Notes: generated from the letters alone by a model not told the origin. DNA of 45,162 nt from Gemmatimonadota bacterium (GCA_026387895.1 JAPLKT010000151.1:1-45162); one strand, 5' to 3'. Positions 17,239 to 27,427 are shown, counted from the first letter of the stretch. Made by a program: numbers and translations.

Positions 17239-17277
17239 GGGGGTGTTCTCGAGTGCTCGGCACTCCAGAACACCCCC
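17239..17277 (+). terminator. Rho-independent-type hairpin after the propeller gene
   Basis: An 11-bp perfect stem (GGGGGTGTTCT paired with AGAACACCCCC), one C-C mismatch, a further 6-bp stem (GAGTGC/GCACTC) and a 3-nt loop. It stands 27 bp after the stop of the propeller gene and about 80 bp before the next start. The trailing T-tract is weak (GTTCG), so it may act as an mRNA 3'-end stabiliser as well as a terminator. Confidence 0.75.
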
Positions 17278-17357
17278 GTTCGATATGGTTTCTGTATGGT
17301 GCGGAGCAACCACGAACGACTAGCTTGTCCAGTATCCTTCCGTCAAGCGAACTCCGC

Positions 17358-18698
17358 ATGCGGCTTCGATTTCTGTTGTTTGTGACTCTGTACGCGAGCG
17401 GCGTTGGTGCCCAATCGGCGCGCACAACCGTCAGCGGTGTCGTACGCGACAGTATTGCCCACCGACCACTCGCTGCCGCCACGGTGCAACTCGTCGCGCC
17501 AGACAGTCTCGCGAGGTTCGGCCGCACGGCTATCTCCGACTCCCTCGGTCGTTTCACGCTGACCGATGTCGCAGACGGCCGCTACATGATCGGGTTCTAC
17601 CATCCGCTCCTCGACTCCTCGCCGGAGAAGATCCGCGCCGCGGTGTGTGGCGTGCGCGCGGCGACAGATTCTGCCGCGCTCCTGATGGGCGTCGTGCGCG
17701 ACGTGAAGACGCTCACGCCGGCGAGTGGTGTGAAGGTGGCCGGCGAATGGCTCGAGCTCGCCTTCCGCCCCGATGGCGTCCAACGGCACCAACCGCGCTT
17801 GATTGCTACCACAGGAGAGAATGGTTGGTTTGCAATCTGTAATGTTCCCCGTTCCGGGACGATGTTTTTGATTGCGAGTCGCGGGGCCGACAGTACCGAT
17901 ATGATTGAAGTGCAGATTCCTGCCGAGGGGTTTCTTCGGCGGGAGTTGTTCCTTGGTTCTTCTCGCACGCGTGCCGTAGCAGCCGTCTCGCGTGCCGACA
18001 GTGCGGCGGCATCGCCACGGACGATTCGGGTGGGTGACGAGCGGTTGAGCGGTACCGTGTTGATTGCGAACGGCTCACGCCCCCTCGCGGGAGCACAGGT
18101 TCGTGTCGCGGACGGCGTTGCGGCGCGCACGAACGAACGTGGGGAATGGACGGTCACGGATGCGCCCGCTGGCACGCGGACGCTCGAAGTGCGAGCGATC
18201 GGCTATTACCCTGAGCGCAGAACCGTGGACATCTTCGACGGGACCGCGCCGGTACGCGTCACACTCTCGACGTTGAAAGCGGTACTGGATACCGTACGAA
18301 TCTCCGCGTCTCGTGTCCGCTATGGGAGCGACCGCAGTGGCTTTGAACAGCGTGCGCGGAGCGCTGGCGTAGGACGGTTTATCACCGCCGACGACATCAA
18401 GCGCCGCCCCGTGACCAATGCGTCGGATGTGTTCCGCCTGATGCCTGGGGTACGTCTCGAGCGTGATAGCTCGGGGTTTACCAAGCAACTCCAAGTGCGG
18501 GGGATGATGGCGGACTGGTGCACGCCGTCCATTTACCTCAATGGTGGCTTCATGAGTGGATTCGACGCTGACGAAATCGACGCGATGATTCAGCCTGAGC
18601 AGATCAAGGGCATCGAGATTTACACGGGGCCAGGAATTCCTGCCGCCTTCCAACGAGGAATGACGGGATGCGGCAGTATCGTGATCTGGACGCGCTGA
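17358..18698 (+). CDS. Carboxypeptidase-regulatory/TonB-plug protein without a barrel
   Basis: 446 residues. Signal peptide (MRLRFLLFVTLYASGVGAQS), a first carboxypeptidase-regulatory-like domain (about 25-105; VSGVVRDSIAHRPLAAATV), a second, longer immunoglobulin-like region, another such domain (about 230-315; LSGTVLIANGSRPLAGAQVR), then a plug-like module (about 325-446; FITADDIKRRPVTNASDVF, MPGVRLERD, IYLNGGFMSGFDADEIDAM, GCGSIVIWTR). The chain stops right where a TonB receptor barrel would begin, so it is a plug-only protein, probably periplasmic. Cys residues near 415 and 439 could form a disulphide. Its stop TGA overlaps the next ATG (TGATG), so the hydrolase downstream is translationally coupled to it. 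Confidence 0.85.
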   Translation: MRLRFLLFVTLYASGVGAQSARTTVSGVVRDSIAHRPLAAATVQLVAPDSLARFGRTAISDSLGRFTLTDVADGRYMIGFYHPLLDSSPEKIRAAVCGVRAATDSAALLMGVVRDVKTLTPASGVKVAGEWLELAFRPDGVQRHQPRLIATTGENGWFAICNVPRSGTMFLIASRGADSTDMIEVQIPAEGFLRRELFLGSSRTRAVAAVSRADSAAASPRTIRVGDERLSGTVLIANGSRPLAGAQVRVADGVAARTNERGEWTVTDAPAGTRTLEVRAIGYYPERRTVDIFDGTAPVRVTLSTLKAVLDTVRISASRVRYGSDRSGFEQRARSAGVGRFITADDIKRRPVTNASDVFRLMPGVRLERDSSGFTKQLQVRGMMADWCTPSIYLNGGFMSGFDADEIDAMIQPEQIKGIEIYTGPGIPAAFQRGMTGCGSIVIWTR

Positions 18699-20077
18699 TG
18701 CGGTATTTCTTGCGTGGTCTCGCATGGGCAACGATGGCCCTGATGCCCGCGCGCATCGCTGCCCAGGGCACCCCGCCTTTGGCTGCGCAGAATCCGTCGC
18801 CGATGGTCGAGAATACACGACCCCACGAGCGGCTCGTGCAGCGTGAACTCGCGGGAATCAGTCGCACGTTCGTCGGGCCAGCAGAAAAACCTGTGGAGCT
18901 ATTCATCCCTCAGAAGACGCACTCAAGCACGAGCGTCGATCTGGTGCTGCACTTCCACGGGGCATCCTGGATTCCGAATCAGGCTGTGAGCGCGCTCAGC
19001 GCGAACGGCACGCCCACAATCGCTGCAACGGTGAACGTCGGCACGGGGTCTGGAGCGTATGACCGCGCCTTCGCCGATCCCGCCGTGTACGACGCGTTGC
19101 TCGCCGCCGTCATGCGCGAACTGTCGACAGCCACCGGCCAGCCGACACGCATCAATCATGTGACACTCGTCGGATTCTCTGCCGGCCACGGCGCCGTGCG
19201 CGCGATTCTTCGGAATCCGACGCACTTCGCGAGTGTTGCCGCCGTGGTGCTGATCGACGGAATGCACACGTCATACATCCCCGAGGGAACGGCGCTCGCC
19301 AACGGCGGTTCGATCGATACCACGAACCTCGTGGCTTTTGCTAACTTCGCGCGCGCGGCGATGCGCGGCGAGAAGCGCTTTTTGGTCACGCACTCGGAGA
19401 TTTTTCCGGGCACCTACGCCAGCACCACCGAAACCGCCGACTGGCTCCTCACCGCGCTTAATCTCCGCCGCACGCCAACCCTCGCCACCGGACCGCGCGG
19501 CACCCAACAACTCAGTGGCATGCGTTCCGGAAACTTCGAACTCCTCGGCTATGCCGGGAACTCGGCGCCGGACCACATCGATCAGTTCCACTCGATGCCG
19601 GAGCTCTTGGCTCGGCTCGGTGCTGCTCCCAATCCCGCGCTGGTCGGGAGCTGGACCCTCGTGTCACGCCTCGACAGCGGCACCACCGGCACCACCGGCA
19701 CCCTTCCCGCAGACGGCGCACTCGGCGCGGATCCGATTTCGTTCCTCACCTACGACACTTTCGGCAATGTGTCGGCGCAACTCATGGCGCGGCGGCGCAC
19801 AGCAGACACGCCAAAGCCGGTCGTGGCTACACAGTCAGACCCCAACAACAGCGCTCCCTCAGGCGGCTACGATGCCTATTTCGGGCATTACACCGTCGAC
19901 GTCGCTGCTGGGACGGTCACACACGAACTCCTCGGCGCACTTGCCCCTGCGGACGCCGGAAGAAAGCTCACGCGGCATTTTGCGTTGGATGGTGACGTGC
20001 TTCGCCTCTGGTTCGAGACGACGCGCGCAGACGGAACTCCGGTGCGGCGCACCCTCACCTGGAACCGGGTGCGCTAG
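18698..20077 (+). CDS. Exported alpha/beta-hydrolase-like protein fused to a lipocalin-like domain
   Basis: 459 residues with a signal peptide (LRGLAWATMALMPARIAAQ). The N-terminal half (about 60-290) has VDLVLHFHGASW, the nucleophile elbow GFSAGHG with Ser161 and a possible acid in LIDGMHTSY, all typical of a hydrolase fold. The C-terminal part (about 310-459) begins LVGSWTLVSR and continues ISFLTYDTFGNVSAQLM, YFGHYTVD, GTVTHELLG and RHFALDGDVLRLWF, matching the lipocalin-like family (Pfam Lipocalin_5 type). The linker has a Gly-Thr-Thr repeat (19679-19704). The gene is coupled to the plug-only protein (TGATG at 18696-18700). I infer an exported esterase or deacylase whose lipocalin part holds a hydrophobic ligand; no substrate can be named. 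Both domain calls are reasonably firm. Confidence 0.82.
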   Translation: MRYFLRGLAWATMALMPARIAAQGTPPLAAQNPSPMVENTRPHERLVQRELAGISRTFVGPAEKPVELFIPQKTHSSTSVDLVLHFHGASWIPNQAVSALSANGTPTIAATVNVGTGSGAYDRAFADPAVYDALLAAVMRELSTATGQPTRINHVTLVGFSAGHGAVRAILRNPTHFASVAAVVLIDGMHTSYIPEGTALANGGSIDTTNLVAFANFARAAMRGEKRFLVTHSEIFPGTYASTTETADWLLTALNLRRTPTLATGPRGTQQLSGMRSGNFELLGYAGNSAPDHIDQFHSMPELLARLGAAPNPALVGSWTLVSRLDSGTTGTTGTLPADGALGADPISFLTYDTFGNVSAQLMARRRTADTPKPVVATQSDPNNSAPSGGYDAYFGHYTVDVAAGTVTHELLGALAPADAGRKLTRHFALDGDVLRLWFETTRADGTPVRRTLTWNRVR

Positions 20078-20092
20078 CGTCCAGCCGGACGA

Positions 20093-22441
20093 TCAGCCGG
20101 CGAACGGTCGGCCGCCGACCATCCAGTTGGCCCAAAGCGCATCCCACGAGCCGAGTGCGTCATCGTCGTCGCCTGGCCCTATGCGAAGAGGCACGGCATT
20201 CCAGTCTGGCGCCTCGACCCCCAATAGGTGATGTACAAAGAAGTCATTGCGCTTCCGGTCACCGTAGGCGCCACCCGAGGTGTGACCCGCGCCAGGAATA
20301 ACGAGCAGATCGAACATTTTGGTTGACTTGATGAGCGCGTTCACTACCTGAAAGGTGCTGCTCGGGTCCACGTTGTTGTCGAGCTCTCCGACGACGAGCA
20401 GTAGCTTGCCCTCGAGCTTGTGTGCGTTGTCGACATTGGAACTCGCCGCGTATTGCGGCCCGATCGGCCACCCCATCCACTGCTCGTTCCACCAGATCTT
20501 ATCCATGCGGTTGTCGTGACAGCCGGCAGCACTGAAGGCGGCTTTATAGAACTCGGGATGGAAGAGCAATGCACCCAGCGAGTTCTGCCCGCCGGCGCTC
20601 GTCCCGTACACACCGACCCGACTGATGTCGTAGGACGCGTACTTGGCCGCGACTGCTTGGTGCCAGAGGATACGGTCGGGGAAGCCGCCATCGCCAAGGT
20701 TCTTCCAGGCCACGTCGTGGAAGGCCTTGCTACGATTGCTGGTCCCCATGCCGTCGATCTGGACGACAATAAATCCCAGTTCCGCCAGCGCGTACATGCC
20801 GTTGTAGGCGGCGAAGGTCTTGGGCACGAAGGAATCCTGTGGTCCCGCGTAGATGTTCTCTACCACCGGATATTTCTTGGTTGGGTCGAAGTTCGACGGG
20901 CGAATGATGACGCCGTAGATGTCGGTGGTACGGTCGCGTCCCTTGGCCACGAAGACTTCCGGCGCCCGCCAACCAGTCTTCATCAACTCGGCGGCATCGC
21001 CGTGATCGACCTCAGTGATGACCGACCGGTCGCTCGTGCGACGCAGGACGCTGACCGGCGCGAGATCGACGCGGCTCCACGTATCGACGTATGTCTGATG
21101 ATCGCCGGAGAATCGGACCGTGTGTGTGCCGTCGGCGTCGGTAAAGGCCGTGAGGCCAGTACCGTCAAAGTTGATGCGATAGTAGTGGATGAAGTATGGA
21201 TCCTGCCGCGGGTTCATGCCGCTCGCGCGGAACCAGAGCTGCCGCTTGGCGACGTCCACGCTGTCAACGCCGCGCACGACCCATGAGCCCTTGGTGATTT
21301 GGTTTTTTACGCGACCGGTCGCGCCATCGTACAGATAGAGATGGTTCCATCCGTCGCGCTCGCTCATCCAGATTGTTTCGCGACCATCGTCAATATCGAA
21401 CCGATATTTCTTCGCGGAATATTCAAAGAACGTCGGCATGCGTTCTTCGATTTCCACGCGCACGGCGCCTGTCGTTGCGTCGCCTTCGAGCACCCGGAAC
21501 AGTTGATGCCCACGCTCGTTGTACTCAAACACCACGGCGCGGCTATCGCGCCGCCACTCGAGGCGCGACATCGCGTAGGCGTTGGGGAAGAGCGCGGCGT
21601 CGAGGGCGAGTTCCTTGTGCGCGACGAGGTCGAAGATCACCGGCTGTTGCACATCGAGGGCATCGCCTGGCTTGGCGTAGAACGTCTCGAAAGTTTTGGG
21701 TTGCAGTTGATCAGTGGGTGACGATTCTACATACCGGACCATGCGGCGATATCCCGGCTTCACGCGATACGCCGCGAGGTGTCGTGAGTCGGGGGCCCAC
21801 ACGATGGACTGCATGGTATAGGCGTTCCCTTCCGAGCCATCGGTGCTGAGCAGCGAATCGCGCGTGCTCCCGACCAGGCGTACGGCGACATTAAAGTTCT
21901 TGATGAAGGCCTCGGTTTTTCCATCGGGCGCGAGGCGAGGCGCCTGATTCGCGGCAGACGTTCCACTCGGTGCGCCGCCACCGCGTCCACCGCGCCCGCT
22001 TGCGGTGGCATCACGTGAACAGCTGTAGGTGATCACTCCACAGCGCCACGCGACCGAATCGACGGTCACGGCGATAGCGCGGGCGCTATCGGTAAATGTG
22101 AAAGTCGTGAAGGGCAGCGTGAGCGCGCCGTATTTTTTGTTCGCGGCACTCGACAGCGCACCCGCCAGTTTGTCGTGATCAAAAGCGGGCCGCTTCTGTC
22201 CGCTTGCCACTTCGAAGAGCACGAACTCACTGCCACCTGTGACGGATCGGCGATACCAGAAGCGATCGCTCGCGGCGATCCAGGTGGCCGCCTCCGGGGC
22301 ATTCACGACCAAGCCGTTGGTGGCAGTGCGCAGCCCTTCGGAGCGTCGGTAGTCGGCCAGCGTTCCCTGTGATAATGCCGACGACGCAGGGACCATGAGC
22401 AGCGCGCCGAGGACGAGAGCGCGGGAGTAGAAAAGCGGCAT
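20093..22441 (-). CDS. Secreted dipeptidyl-peptidase-IV-like serine peptidase (S9)
   Basis: 782 residues with signal peptide ([17 protein letters not shown]). The DPP-IV propeller domain spans about 60-490 ([43 protein letters not shown]), followed by the hydrolase domain (about 520-782): nucleophile Ser615 in YGTSAGGQ, acid Asp in [10 protein letters not shown], catalytic His in PGAGHTSGG. It removes dipeptides or cleaves after preferred residues in imported oligopeptides; exact specificity is not readable because the propeller Glu motif is not obvious. An Arg/Gly-rich loop occurs near 150. ATG 22441 is chosen over the upstream Met (22498) because it starts the signal peptide. It lies 121 bp downstream of the multicopper oxidase gene on the same strand. 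Confidence 0.93.
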   Translation of the reverse strand: MPLFYSRALVLGALLMVPASSALSQGTLADYRRSEGLRTATNGLVVNAPEAATWIAASDRFWYRRSVTGGSEFVLFEVASGQKRPAFDHDKLAGALSSAANKKYGALTLPFTTFTFTDSARAIAVTVDSVAWRCGVITYSCSRDATASGRGGRGGGAPSGTSAANQAPRLAPDGKTEAFIKNFNVAVRLVGSTRDSLLSTDGSEGNAYTMQSIVWAPDSRHLAAYRVKPGYRRMVRYVESSPTDQLQPKTFETFYAKPGDALDVQQPVIFDLVAHKELALDAALFPNAYAMSRLEWRRDSRAVVFEYNERGHQLFRVLEGDATTGAVRVEIEERMPTFFEYSAKKYRFDIDDGRETIWMSERDGWNHLYLYDGATGRVKNQITKGSWVVRGVDSVDVAKRQLWFRASGMNPRQDPYFIHYYRINFDGTGLTAFTDADGTHTVRFSGDHQTYVDTWSRVDLAPVSVLRRTSDRSVITEVDHGDAAELMKTGWRAPEVFVAKGRDRTTDIYGVIIRPSNFDPTKKYPVVENIYAGPQDSFVPKTFAAYNGMYALAELGFIVVQIDGMGTSNRSKAFHDVAWKNLGDGGFPDRILWHQAVAAKYASYDISRVGVYGTSAGGQNSLGALLFHPEFYKAAFSAAGCHDNRMDKIWWNEQWMGWPIGPQYAASSNVDNAHKLEGKLLLVVGELDNNVDPSSTFQVVNALIKSTKMFDLLVIPGAGHTSGGAYGDRKRNDFFVHHLLGVEAPDWNAVPLRIGPGDDDDALGSWDALWANWMVGGRPFAG

Positions 22442-22562
22442 GCGCGAGAGCGGTTCGGGTGGCGAGCCGTACGCCCGGTGTTCGACGCTGTCGTACACCA
22501 GTGCGACCTGACCCCAAGATGCTGCAGGGCGCTCGCCGACGCTACCTCGTTATGGATCCGCG

Positions 22563-24104
22563 CTACGGCACCACTAAGAACTGCCCCATCAGGCCAAGGT
22601 CTTCGTGGTTAGACATGTGGCAGTGGAACATGAACGTATCCTTACTGCTCGCGAAATCGGTGAACTTGGCGACTACCACCACCGTCTCCCCTCGCGGGAT
22701 GTAAAACGTGTCCTTCCACCCCGATTCGTAGGCTTCTACGGGACCGCCGCTGCGCGAGATGATTTTGAACTGAATATCGTGCAGGTGAATCGAGTGACCG
22801 AAGATTTGGTTATTGACGATCGTCCATTTTTCGACCGCGTTCAGCTTGATGGTCTGATTGATGTAGCCGTGGTCGAAGAAGACGTTGTCGAAGGAGAAGT
22901 TTCCACCGGCCTGCCCACCAGTGATGTTGATGGTGCGGCTGTTTGTGACATCAGCGAGCGTCCAGTAGCGGTTCGTTGTGAGCGAGCCCGGGAGCGTGGT
23001 GATGGCACCAGCGGTTGCCGCGGCGACATTGATGCGCAGAATCGGAAAGTCGGTGTTGTTGAGCAGGCTGCCATTGATGGGGCCAGCATTTCCGGATGGC
23101 GTGACCGGGTTTCCTTCGTTTCCGGGAAAGCCAAAGGTCTGCCCTGAGTTGAACGCCTTCAGGTCAAGTGACGCACCGACGGCGTCGCTCCCCAAGTTCA
23201 CCAAGATTTCGACGCGCTCGCCCGGGAGCATGCGCACCCGCGTGACGCCAACCGGCGCGTCGATCAGCCCGCCATCGTTGGTGATCACGTAGAAGGTGCG
23301 ATTGTCACTGAAGCCCAAGTTGAGGGCGCGTTCCATTTCACCGTTGAGCATCCGGAGGCGGACGTACTGTTTTGGGAGACTCACCTGCGCATTCATCGTG
23401 CCGTTGGCGAGCATGTAGTCGCCATAGTTGTCGATCACGATGTTTTTGGAGAACTGATTCGACGAGAGGAATCGCCGACTTGTCATCACCAGTGGGATGT
23501 CATCCGTACCGTAGGTCCGCGGCAGCTGGAGCGCAGACTCAATTGGATCCTTGATGATGATGAAGCCCCCGGCGCCCATCGTCAGCTGGTCGTAGGTCTT
23601 CCCATGAAGATGCGGGTGATACCAGTAGGTGCCTGCGTTATTGCGGACGCGGAAGGTCGGGCGCCACGTGGCCGTGGGCGCGATCGTCTGATGCGGGCCG
23701 CCGTCCATGGTCGCGGGGATATGGAATCCGTGCCAGTGCACAGTCGTCGTGTCGGTCAGCGCGTTGGTGACGTTCATCTGCACGCTGTCGCCCTGATTCA
23801 GAATCAGGGTTGGGCCCCAAAACTGCTCCCCGTTATAGCCGTAGGTGTCGGTCGCGGTCCCGCTGCGAAACTGCTTTGTCGTCCGTGCGAGCGTGAGGTT
23901 GAAGCTCGTACCCTGAAGCGCCGGGGGAATCCGGAGGTCGTTATAGGCGCTGGAGCCTGCGTTCGTGCCTCCGTTCGTGGTACCGTTCGTGTTGGTGGTG
24001 GTATTGGTTAGCGTGTTTGCGCTGGTGCTGCACCTCATCGCGGTGCCAACCACGAGGATGCCAGCGCCGACAACGGCAATCAGGGAACGGACACGAGGCA
24101 ACAT
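22563..24104 (-). CDS. Multicopper oxidase (laccase-like) with Leu at the type-1 axial position
   Basis: 513 residues, exported; the N-terminus VRSLIAVVGAGILVVGTAM is followed by Cys and a Thr/Asn/Gly-rich linker. Three cupredoxin domains carry all copper motifs: HWHGFHI (His123), WYHPHLHGKT, HSIHLHDIQF and FHCHMSNHEDLGLMGQF (Cys495). The residue ten after the type-1 Cys, usually Met in bacterial enzymes, is Leu505, with Met506 next to it. No Met-rich cuprous-oxidase insert is seen, arguing against a CueO role. Cys25 is a conceivable lipobox cysteine, but its context is poor. It could oxidise phenolics or metals outside the cell. The start ATG 24104 opens the signal sequence. Gene order suggests co-expression with the S9 peptidase. 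Confidence 0.94.
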   Translation of the reverse strand: MLPRVRSLIAVVGAGILVVGTAMRCSTSANTLTNTTTNTNGTTNGGTNAGSSAYNDLRIPPALQGTSFNLTLARTTKQFRSGTATDTYGYNGEQFWGPTLILNQGDSVQMNVTNALTDTTTVHWHGFHIPATMDGGPHQTIAPTATWRPTFRVRNNAGTYWYHPHLHGKTYDQLTMGAGGFIIIKDPIESALQLPRTYGTDDIPLVMTSRRFLSSNQFSKNIVIDNYGDYMLANGTMNAQVSLPKQYVRLRMLNGEMERALNLGFSDNRTFYVITNDGGLIDAPVGVTRVRMLPGERVEILVNLGSDAVGASLDLKAFNSGQTFGFPGNEGNPVTPSGNAGPINGSLLNNTDFPILRINVAAATAGAITTLPGSLTTNRYWTLADVTNSRTINITGGQAGGNFSFDNVFFDHGYINQTIKLNAVEKWTIVNNQIFGHSIHLHDIQFKIISRSGGPVEAYESGWKDTFYIPRGETVVVVAKFTDFASSKDTFMFHCHMSNHEDLGLMGQFLVVP

Positions 24105-24274
24105 CAACGAACTCCGGTACGGGGGGTGGGTGGACCAACCATAACTATTAGACAGCGCGGCCGGCAAAAGGATTCCGTCCGAAGGTACACGGAGTCGCCA
24201 AAGCCAGCGAAACAGCTCCGTCATGCATATTAGGAGTGAGGTCATCTCCGGATCCCCCTCCACCCCCGAGATTC

Positions 24275-27200
24275 ATGTCTGTCAAGTTCCCGCCCGCTCG
24301 CCTCGCCGTTGTTTTCGCGACCCTGCTGGCAGCACTCGCCCCGCTCGCCCGCGCCCAGACCCCCGACGCCGCCACCCTCAAAGCGCTCAAATGGCGCTCG
24401 ATCGGCCCGGTCAACATGGCCGGCCGCATCACGGACGTCGAAGCCGAGCCCAAGAACCCCAAGGTCTTCTATGTCTCTGGCGCGGCCGGCGGCATCTGGA
24501 AGACGGTCAACGCGGGCACGACATTCTTCCCGCTCTGGGATCAGGAAGCCAACGCCTCGATGGGCGACATCGCCATCGCGCCGAGCGATACCAAGATCAT
24601 CTGGGCCGGCACGGGCGAGCAGAACTCGCGCAACACGGCCGCACCTGGCTATGGCATCTACAAGTCGCTCGATGGCGGACTGACTTGGAAGTCGATGGGC
24701 CTGCAAAAGACGCAGCATATCGGCCGCATTGTCATCCATCCGACCAACCCGAACATCGTCTACGTCGCCGCACTCGGCGCCATGTGGACCAGTAACCCAG
24801 AGCGCGGACTCTACAAGACCACCGACGGCGGCAATACCTGGCAGCTGATCAAGTTCATCAGCGACAAAGCCGGCTTCGTCGACGTGACAATGGACCCGCG
24901 CGATCCCAACACGCTCTACGCCGCGAGCTACGAGCGGCTCCGCAAGCCGGCCTTCCTCAAGTCGGGCGGCCCGGGCTCCGCGCTCTGGAAGTCCACCGAC
25001 GCCGGCAAAACGTGGACGGAGATCAAGGGGGGCGGCTTCCCCGCCACCGAGAAGGGGCGCATGAATGTGGTGCTCGCGCCGAGCAACCCGAACATCGTGT
25101 ATGTGATGGTCGAGGCCGACAGCGTGCGCGGCGCCAAGCCGCAGCAGCTCCTCTCCGGGCTCTATCGCTCGACCGACGCCGGCAAGAATTGGAAGTGGAT
25201 GAGCACCATCAACAATCGTCCGTTCTACTTCTCGCAGGTGCGGGTAGATCCGCGGAACGCGGATCGTGTCTACAGACTGGCGGTCGACTTCGCCTTCAGT
25301 GACGACGGCGGCTACTCGTGGAAGCTCTCGATGGTCGGAAACCACGAGGACTATCACGCGATGTGGATCGACCCGAACGACGCCGAGCACTTCATCATTG
25401 GCGGCGATGCCGGCGTGTTCCAGACCTGGGACAAGGGCGGCACGTACGACAACGTGAACAACATGCCGATGGGGCAGTTCTACAATGTGAGCTACAACTT
25501 CGACGTCCCGTACCGCGTGTGCGGCGGCCTGCAAGACAACGGCACGAGCTGCGGCCTCTCGCGTCGCAAGAACGGCCAGTTGCAGATGACCGATTGGTTC
25601 GCGCCGGGCTCGGCTGACGGCTTGCAGACCGCGCAGGATCCGAAGGACGCGAACATCATCTACTACGAGTCGCAGGGCGGCAACATCTCTCGGCGCAACA
25701 TCGCCACGGGGGAGAACGCGAACATTCGCCCGCGCACGGCGAACACCGCGACCTACACCAACCAGATTGCGGCCATCAAGGGCGATGGCACCAAACCGCT
25801 GACTGACGAGCAGAAAAAGCAGATCGCTGATCTTGCGACCCGCATGCAGAAGGAGCTCGCCGATCCGAACTCGGCGGCGCGTTGGAACTGGAACACCCCG
25901 TTTATTCTCTCGCAGCACGACAACAACGTCTTCTACTCCGGCGCCGACAAGCTCTTCAAGTCGGTGCAGAAGGGCGCGAATGCGCGTGCGATCTCGGGCG
26001 ATCTCTCGCGTGGTGACGCGACCTGGTTGCGCGTGTCGAGTGGCTACGATGTGAACGGTAATCTCGCCGCCGATGGCTCAGGCGGTATCACCCGTGATGC
26101 GACGGGCGCTGAAGAGAATGCGACCATCGTGAACATCAATGAGTCGCCGATCCGCGCGGGGATCCTCTACGTCGGAACCGACGACGGCAAAGTGTGGCTC
26201 ACGCGCAACGATGGCAGCACGTGGGAAGACCTGAGCGATCACTTCCCGGGCGCGCCGCCGATGTCGTACATCAGCAAGATTGACGCGTCGCACTTCGACT
26301 CGGCGACGGTCTACGTCACACGCGACAACCATCGTGAGAACGACTTCACCCCGTACGTGTACGTCTCGACCGACTGGGGGAAGACTTTCAAATCGATCAC
26401 GTCGAACCTTCCGAACGGTGGCGCGCCGAGCTCGGCGTATGTGATCCGCGAGGATCCCGTGAATCCGAACCTGCTGTACGTGGGAACGGAGACCGGCGTG
26501 TTTGCGTCGCTCAACAAGGGGCAGAGCTGGTTCCCGCTTAACAGCGGGCTACCGACCGTGCCGGTGTTCGATTTGCAGATCCATCCGCGCGATCACGAGT
26601 TGATTGCCGCGACGCACGGCCGCGCCATCTGGATTTCCGATGTCGCACCGCTACAGCAGATGACCACCGAGGTGCTCGCCAAGAGCACGCATCTTTTTGT
26701 GCCGACGGTTGCGCTCCAGTACGCGCAGATGATTGTAGCCTCCGAGCCACGCTCGCAGCGTCAGTGGAAGGGCGAGGGTGGCCCGACGGGCGCTGAGATT
26801 GTGTATCGCCTGTCGGCGGCCGCGACCGGCACCGCGCGTGTGCTGATTGTGAACGCCGCCGGCGATACGATTGCGCGCCTCACGGGCGGCACCGCGGCGG
26901 GGATCAACAAGGTGACGTGGAACCTTGCGGCGTCGCCGGGCGGGGCCCCAGGCGGAGGCGGCATGGACTTCGCGGCCTTCGGTGGTGGTGCGGGCGGCGG
27001 TCGTGGTGGCCGCGGCGGCTTCTCAGATACCACGCAGGTTGCTGGCTTCCCGCGCGGCTTCAACCCGCGTCCCGCTGAAGCATCCGGTGCGCCAGACACC
27101 ACAGGAAGTCCGTCGGCGGTAAAGCGTGCGCTCGAGACTCCAGCTGCTGCGGGCGGAGCCGGTGGTCGCGGCGGACGTGGAGGCGGCGGCGGTGGTGGTG

Positions 27201-27346
27201 GATTCGGCGGCCGCGGCGGCGGCACCGTCGAGACGGGGAACTACCGCGTGGTGCTCGATGTCGGTGGACAGAAGCTCACCACCGTGCTCCGCGTGGTTGA
27301 GGTTGCTCCTGGGAACGGCAGTGTCATAACGCCGTTCAGCTGGTAG
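24275..27346 (+). CDS. BNR/sortilin-type (VPS10-like) beta-propeller exoprotein
   Basis: 1023 residues with signal peptide (LAVVFATLLAALAPLARAQ). At least eight Asp-box repeats (S/T-x-D-x-G-x-T-W) are visible: SLDGGLTW, TTDGGNTW, STDAGKTW, STDAGKNW, SDDGGYSW, TRNDGSTW, STDWGKTF and a degenerate SLNKGQSW. They alternate with HPTNPNIVYVAA and DPRNADRVY strands, as in tandem propellers of sortilin-like or GH74-like proteins often annotated as glycosyl hydrolases. The two catalytic Asp of GH74 cannot be assigned, so enzyme activity is not claimed. The C-terminus (from about 850) has an immunoglobulin-like strand set, a Gly/Arg-rich linker (about 888-990) and ends ...NYRVVLDVGGQ...ITPFSW. ATG 24275 begins the signal peptide. 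It is divergent from the oxidase gene and terminated by the hairpin at 27395-27427. Confidence 0.88.
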   Translation: MSVKFPPARLAVVFATLLAALAPLARAQTPDAATLKALKWRSIGPVNMAGRITDVEAEPKNPKVFYVSGAAGGIWKTVNAGTTFFPLWDQEANASMGDIAIAPSDTKIIWAGTGEQNSRNTAAPGYGIYKSLDGGLTWKSMGLQKTQHIGRIVIHPTNPNIVYVAALGAMWTSNPERGLYKTTDGGNTWQLIKFISDKAGFVDVTMDPRDPNTLYAASYERLRKPAFLKSGGPGSALWKSTDAGKTWTEIKGGGFPATEKGRMNVVLAPSNPNIVYVMVEADSVRGAKPQQLLSGLYRSTDAGKNWKWMSTINNRPFYFSQVRVDPRNADRVYRLAVDFAFSDDGGYSWKLSMVGNHEDYHAMWIDPNDAEHFIIGGDAGVFQTWDKGGTYDNVNNMPMGQFYNVSYNFDVPYRVCGGLQDNGTSCGLSRRKNGQLQMTDWFAPGSADGLQTAQDPKDANIIYYESQGGNISRRNIATGENANIRPRTANTATYTNQIAAIKGDGTKPLTDEQKKQIADLATRMQKELADPNSAARWNWNTPFILSQHDNNVFYSGADKLFKSVQKGANARAISGDLSRGDATWLRVSSGYDVNGNLAADGSGGITRDATGAEENATIVNINESPIRAGILYVGTDDGKVWLTRNDGSTWEDLSDHFPGAPPMSYISKIDASHFDSATVYVTRDNHRENDFTPYVYVSTDWGKTFKSITSNLPNGGAPSSAYVIREDPVNPNLLYVGTETGVFASLNKGQSWFPLNSGLPTVPVFDLQIHPRDHELIAATHGRAIWISDVAPLQQMTTEVLAKSTHLFVPTVALQYAQMIVASEPRSQRQWKGEGGPTGAEIVYRLSAAATGTARVLIVNAAGDTIARLTGGTAAGINKVTWNLAASPGGAPGGGGMDFAAFGGGAGGGRGGRGGFSDTTQVAGFPRGFNPRPAEASGAPDTTGSPSAVKRALETPAAAGGAGGRGGRGGGGGGGGFGGRGGGTVETGNYRVVLDVGGQKLTTVLRVVEVAPGNGSVITPFSW

Positions 27347-27394
27347 TCGCCTCGGGGTCGCTGTTTGATCTGCTGTTCTTTGCTGGTGTTCTTG

Positions 27395-27427
27395 GAACGG
27401 CCGCTACGCTACTCGTGGCGGCCGTTC
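27395..27427. terminator. Hairpin terminator between convergent genes
   Basis: GAACGGCCGC pairs perfectly with GCGGCCGTTC, and the stem continues inward with TACG/CGTG (one G-T pair) to a CTACT loop. On the plus strand TGTTGTTTC follows, a usable U-rich tail. It lies 48 bp after the propeller stop and 38 bp before the end of the convergent VOC gene, so it may serve both. Confidence 0.82.

Noticed and set aside
24105-24274. Promoter pair in the divergent oxidase/propeller spacer
   Set aside because: Promoters must exist here, but no convincing -35/-10 combination could be picked by eye.
24242-25918. 558-codon minus-strand frame opposite the BNR propeller
   Set aside because: Shadow of the codon bias of the sense gene; no signal peptide or motif.
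24275-27346. Assignment of the BNR protein as a GH74 glycoside hydrolase
   Set aside because: Asp-boxes alone do not show catalysis, and the catalytic acids could not be placed.
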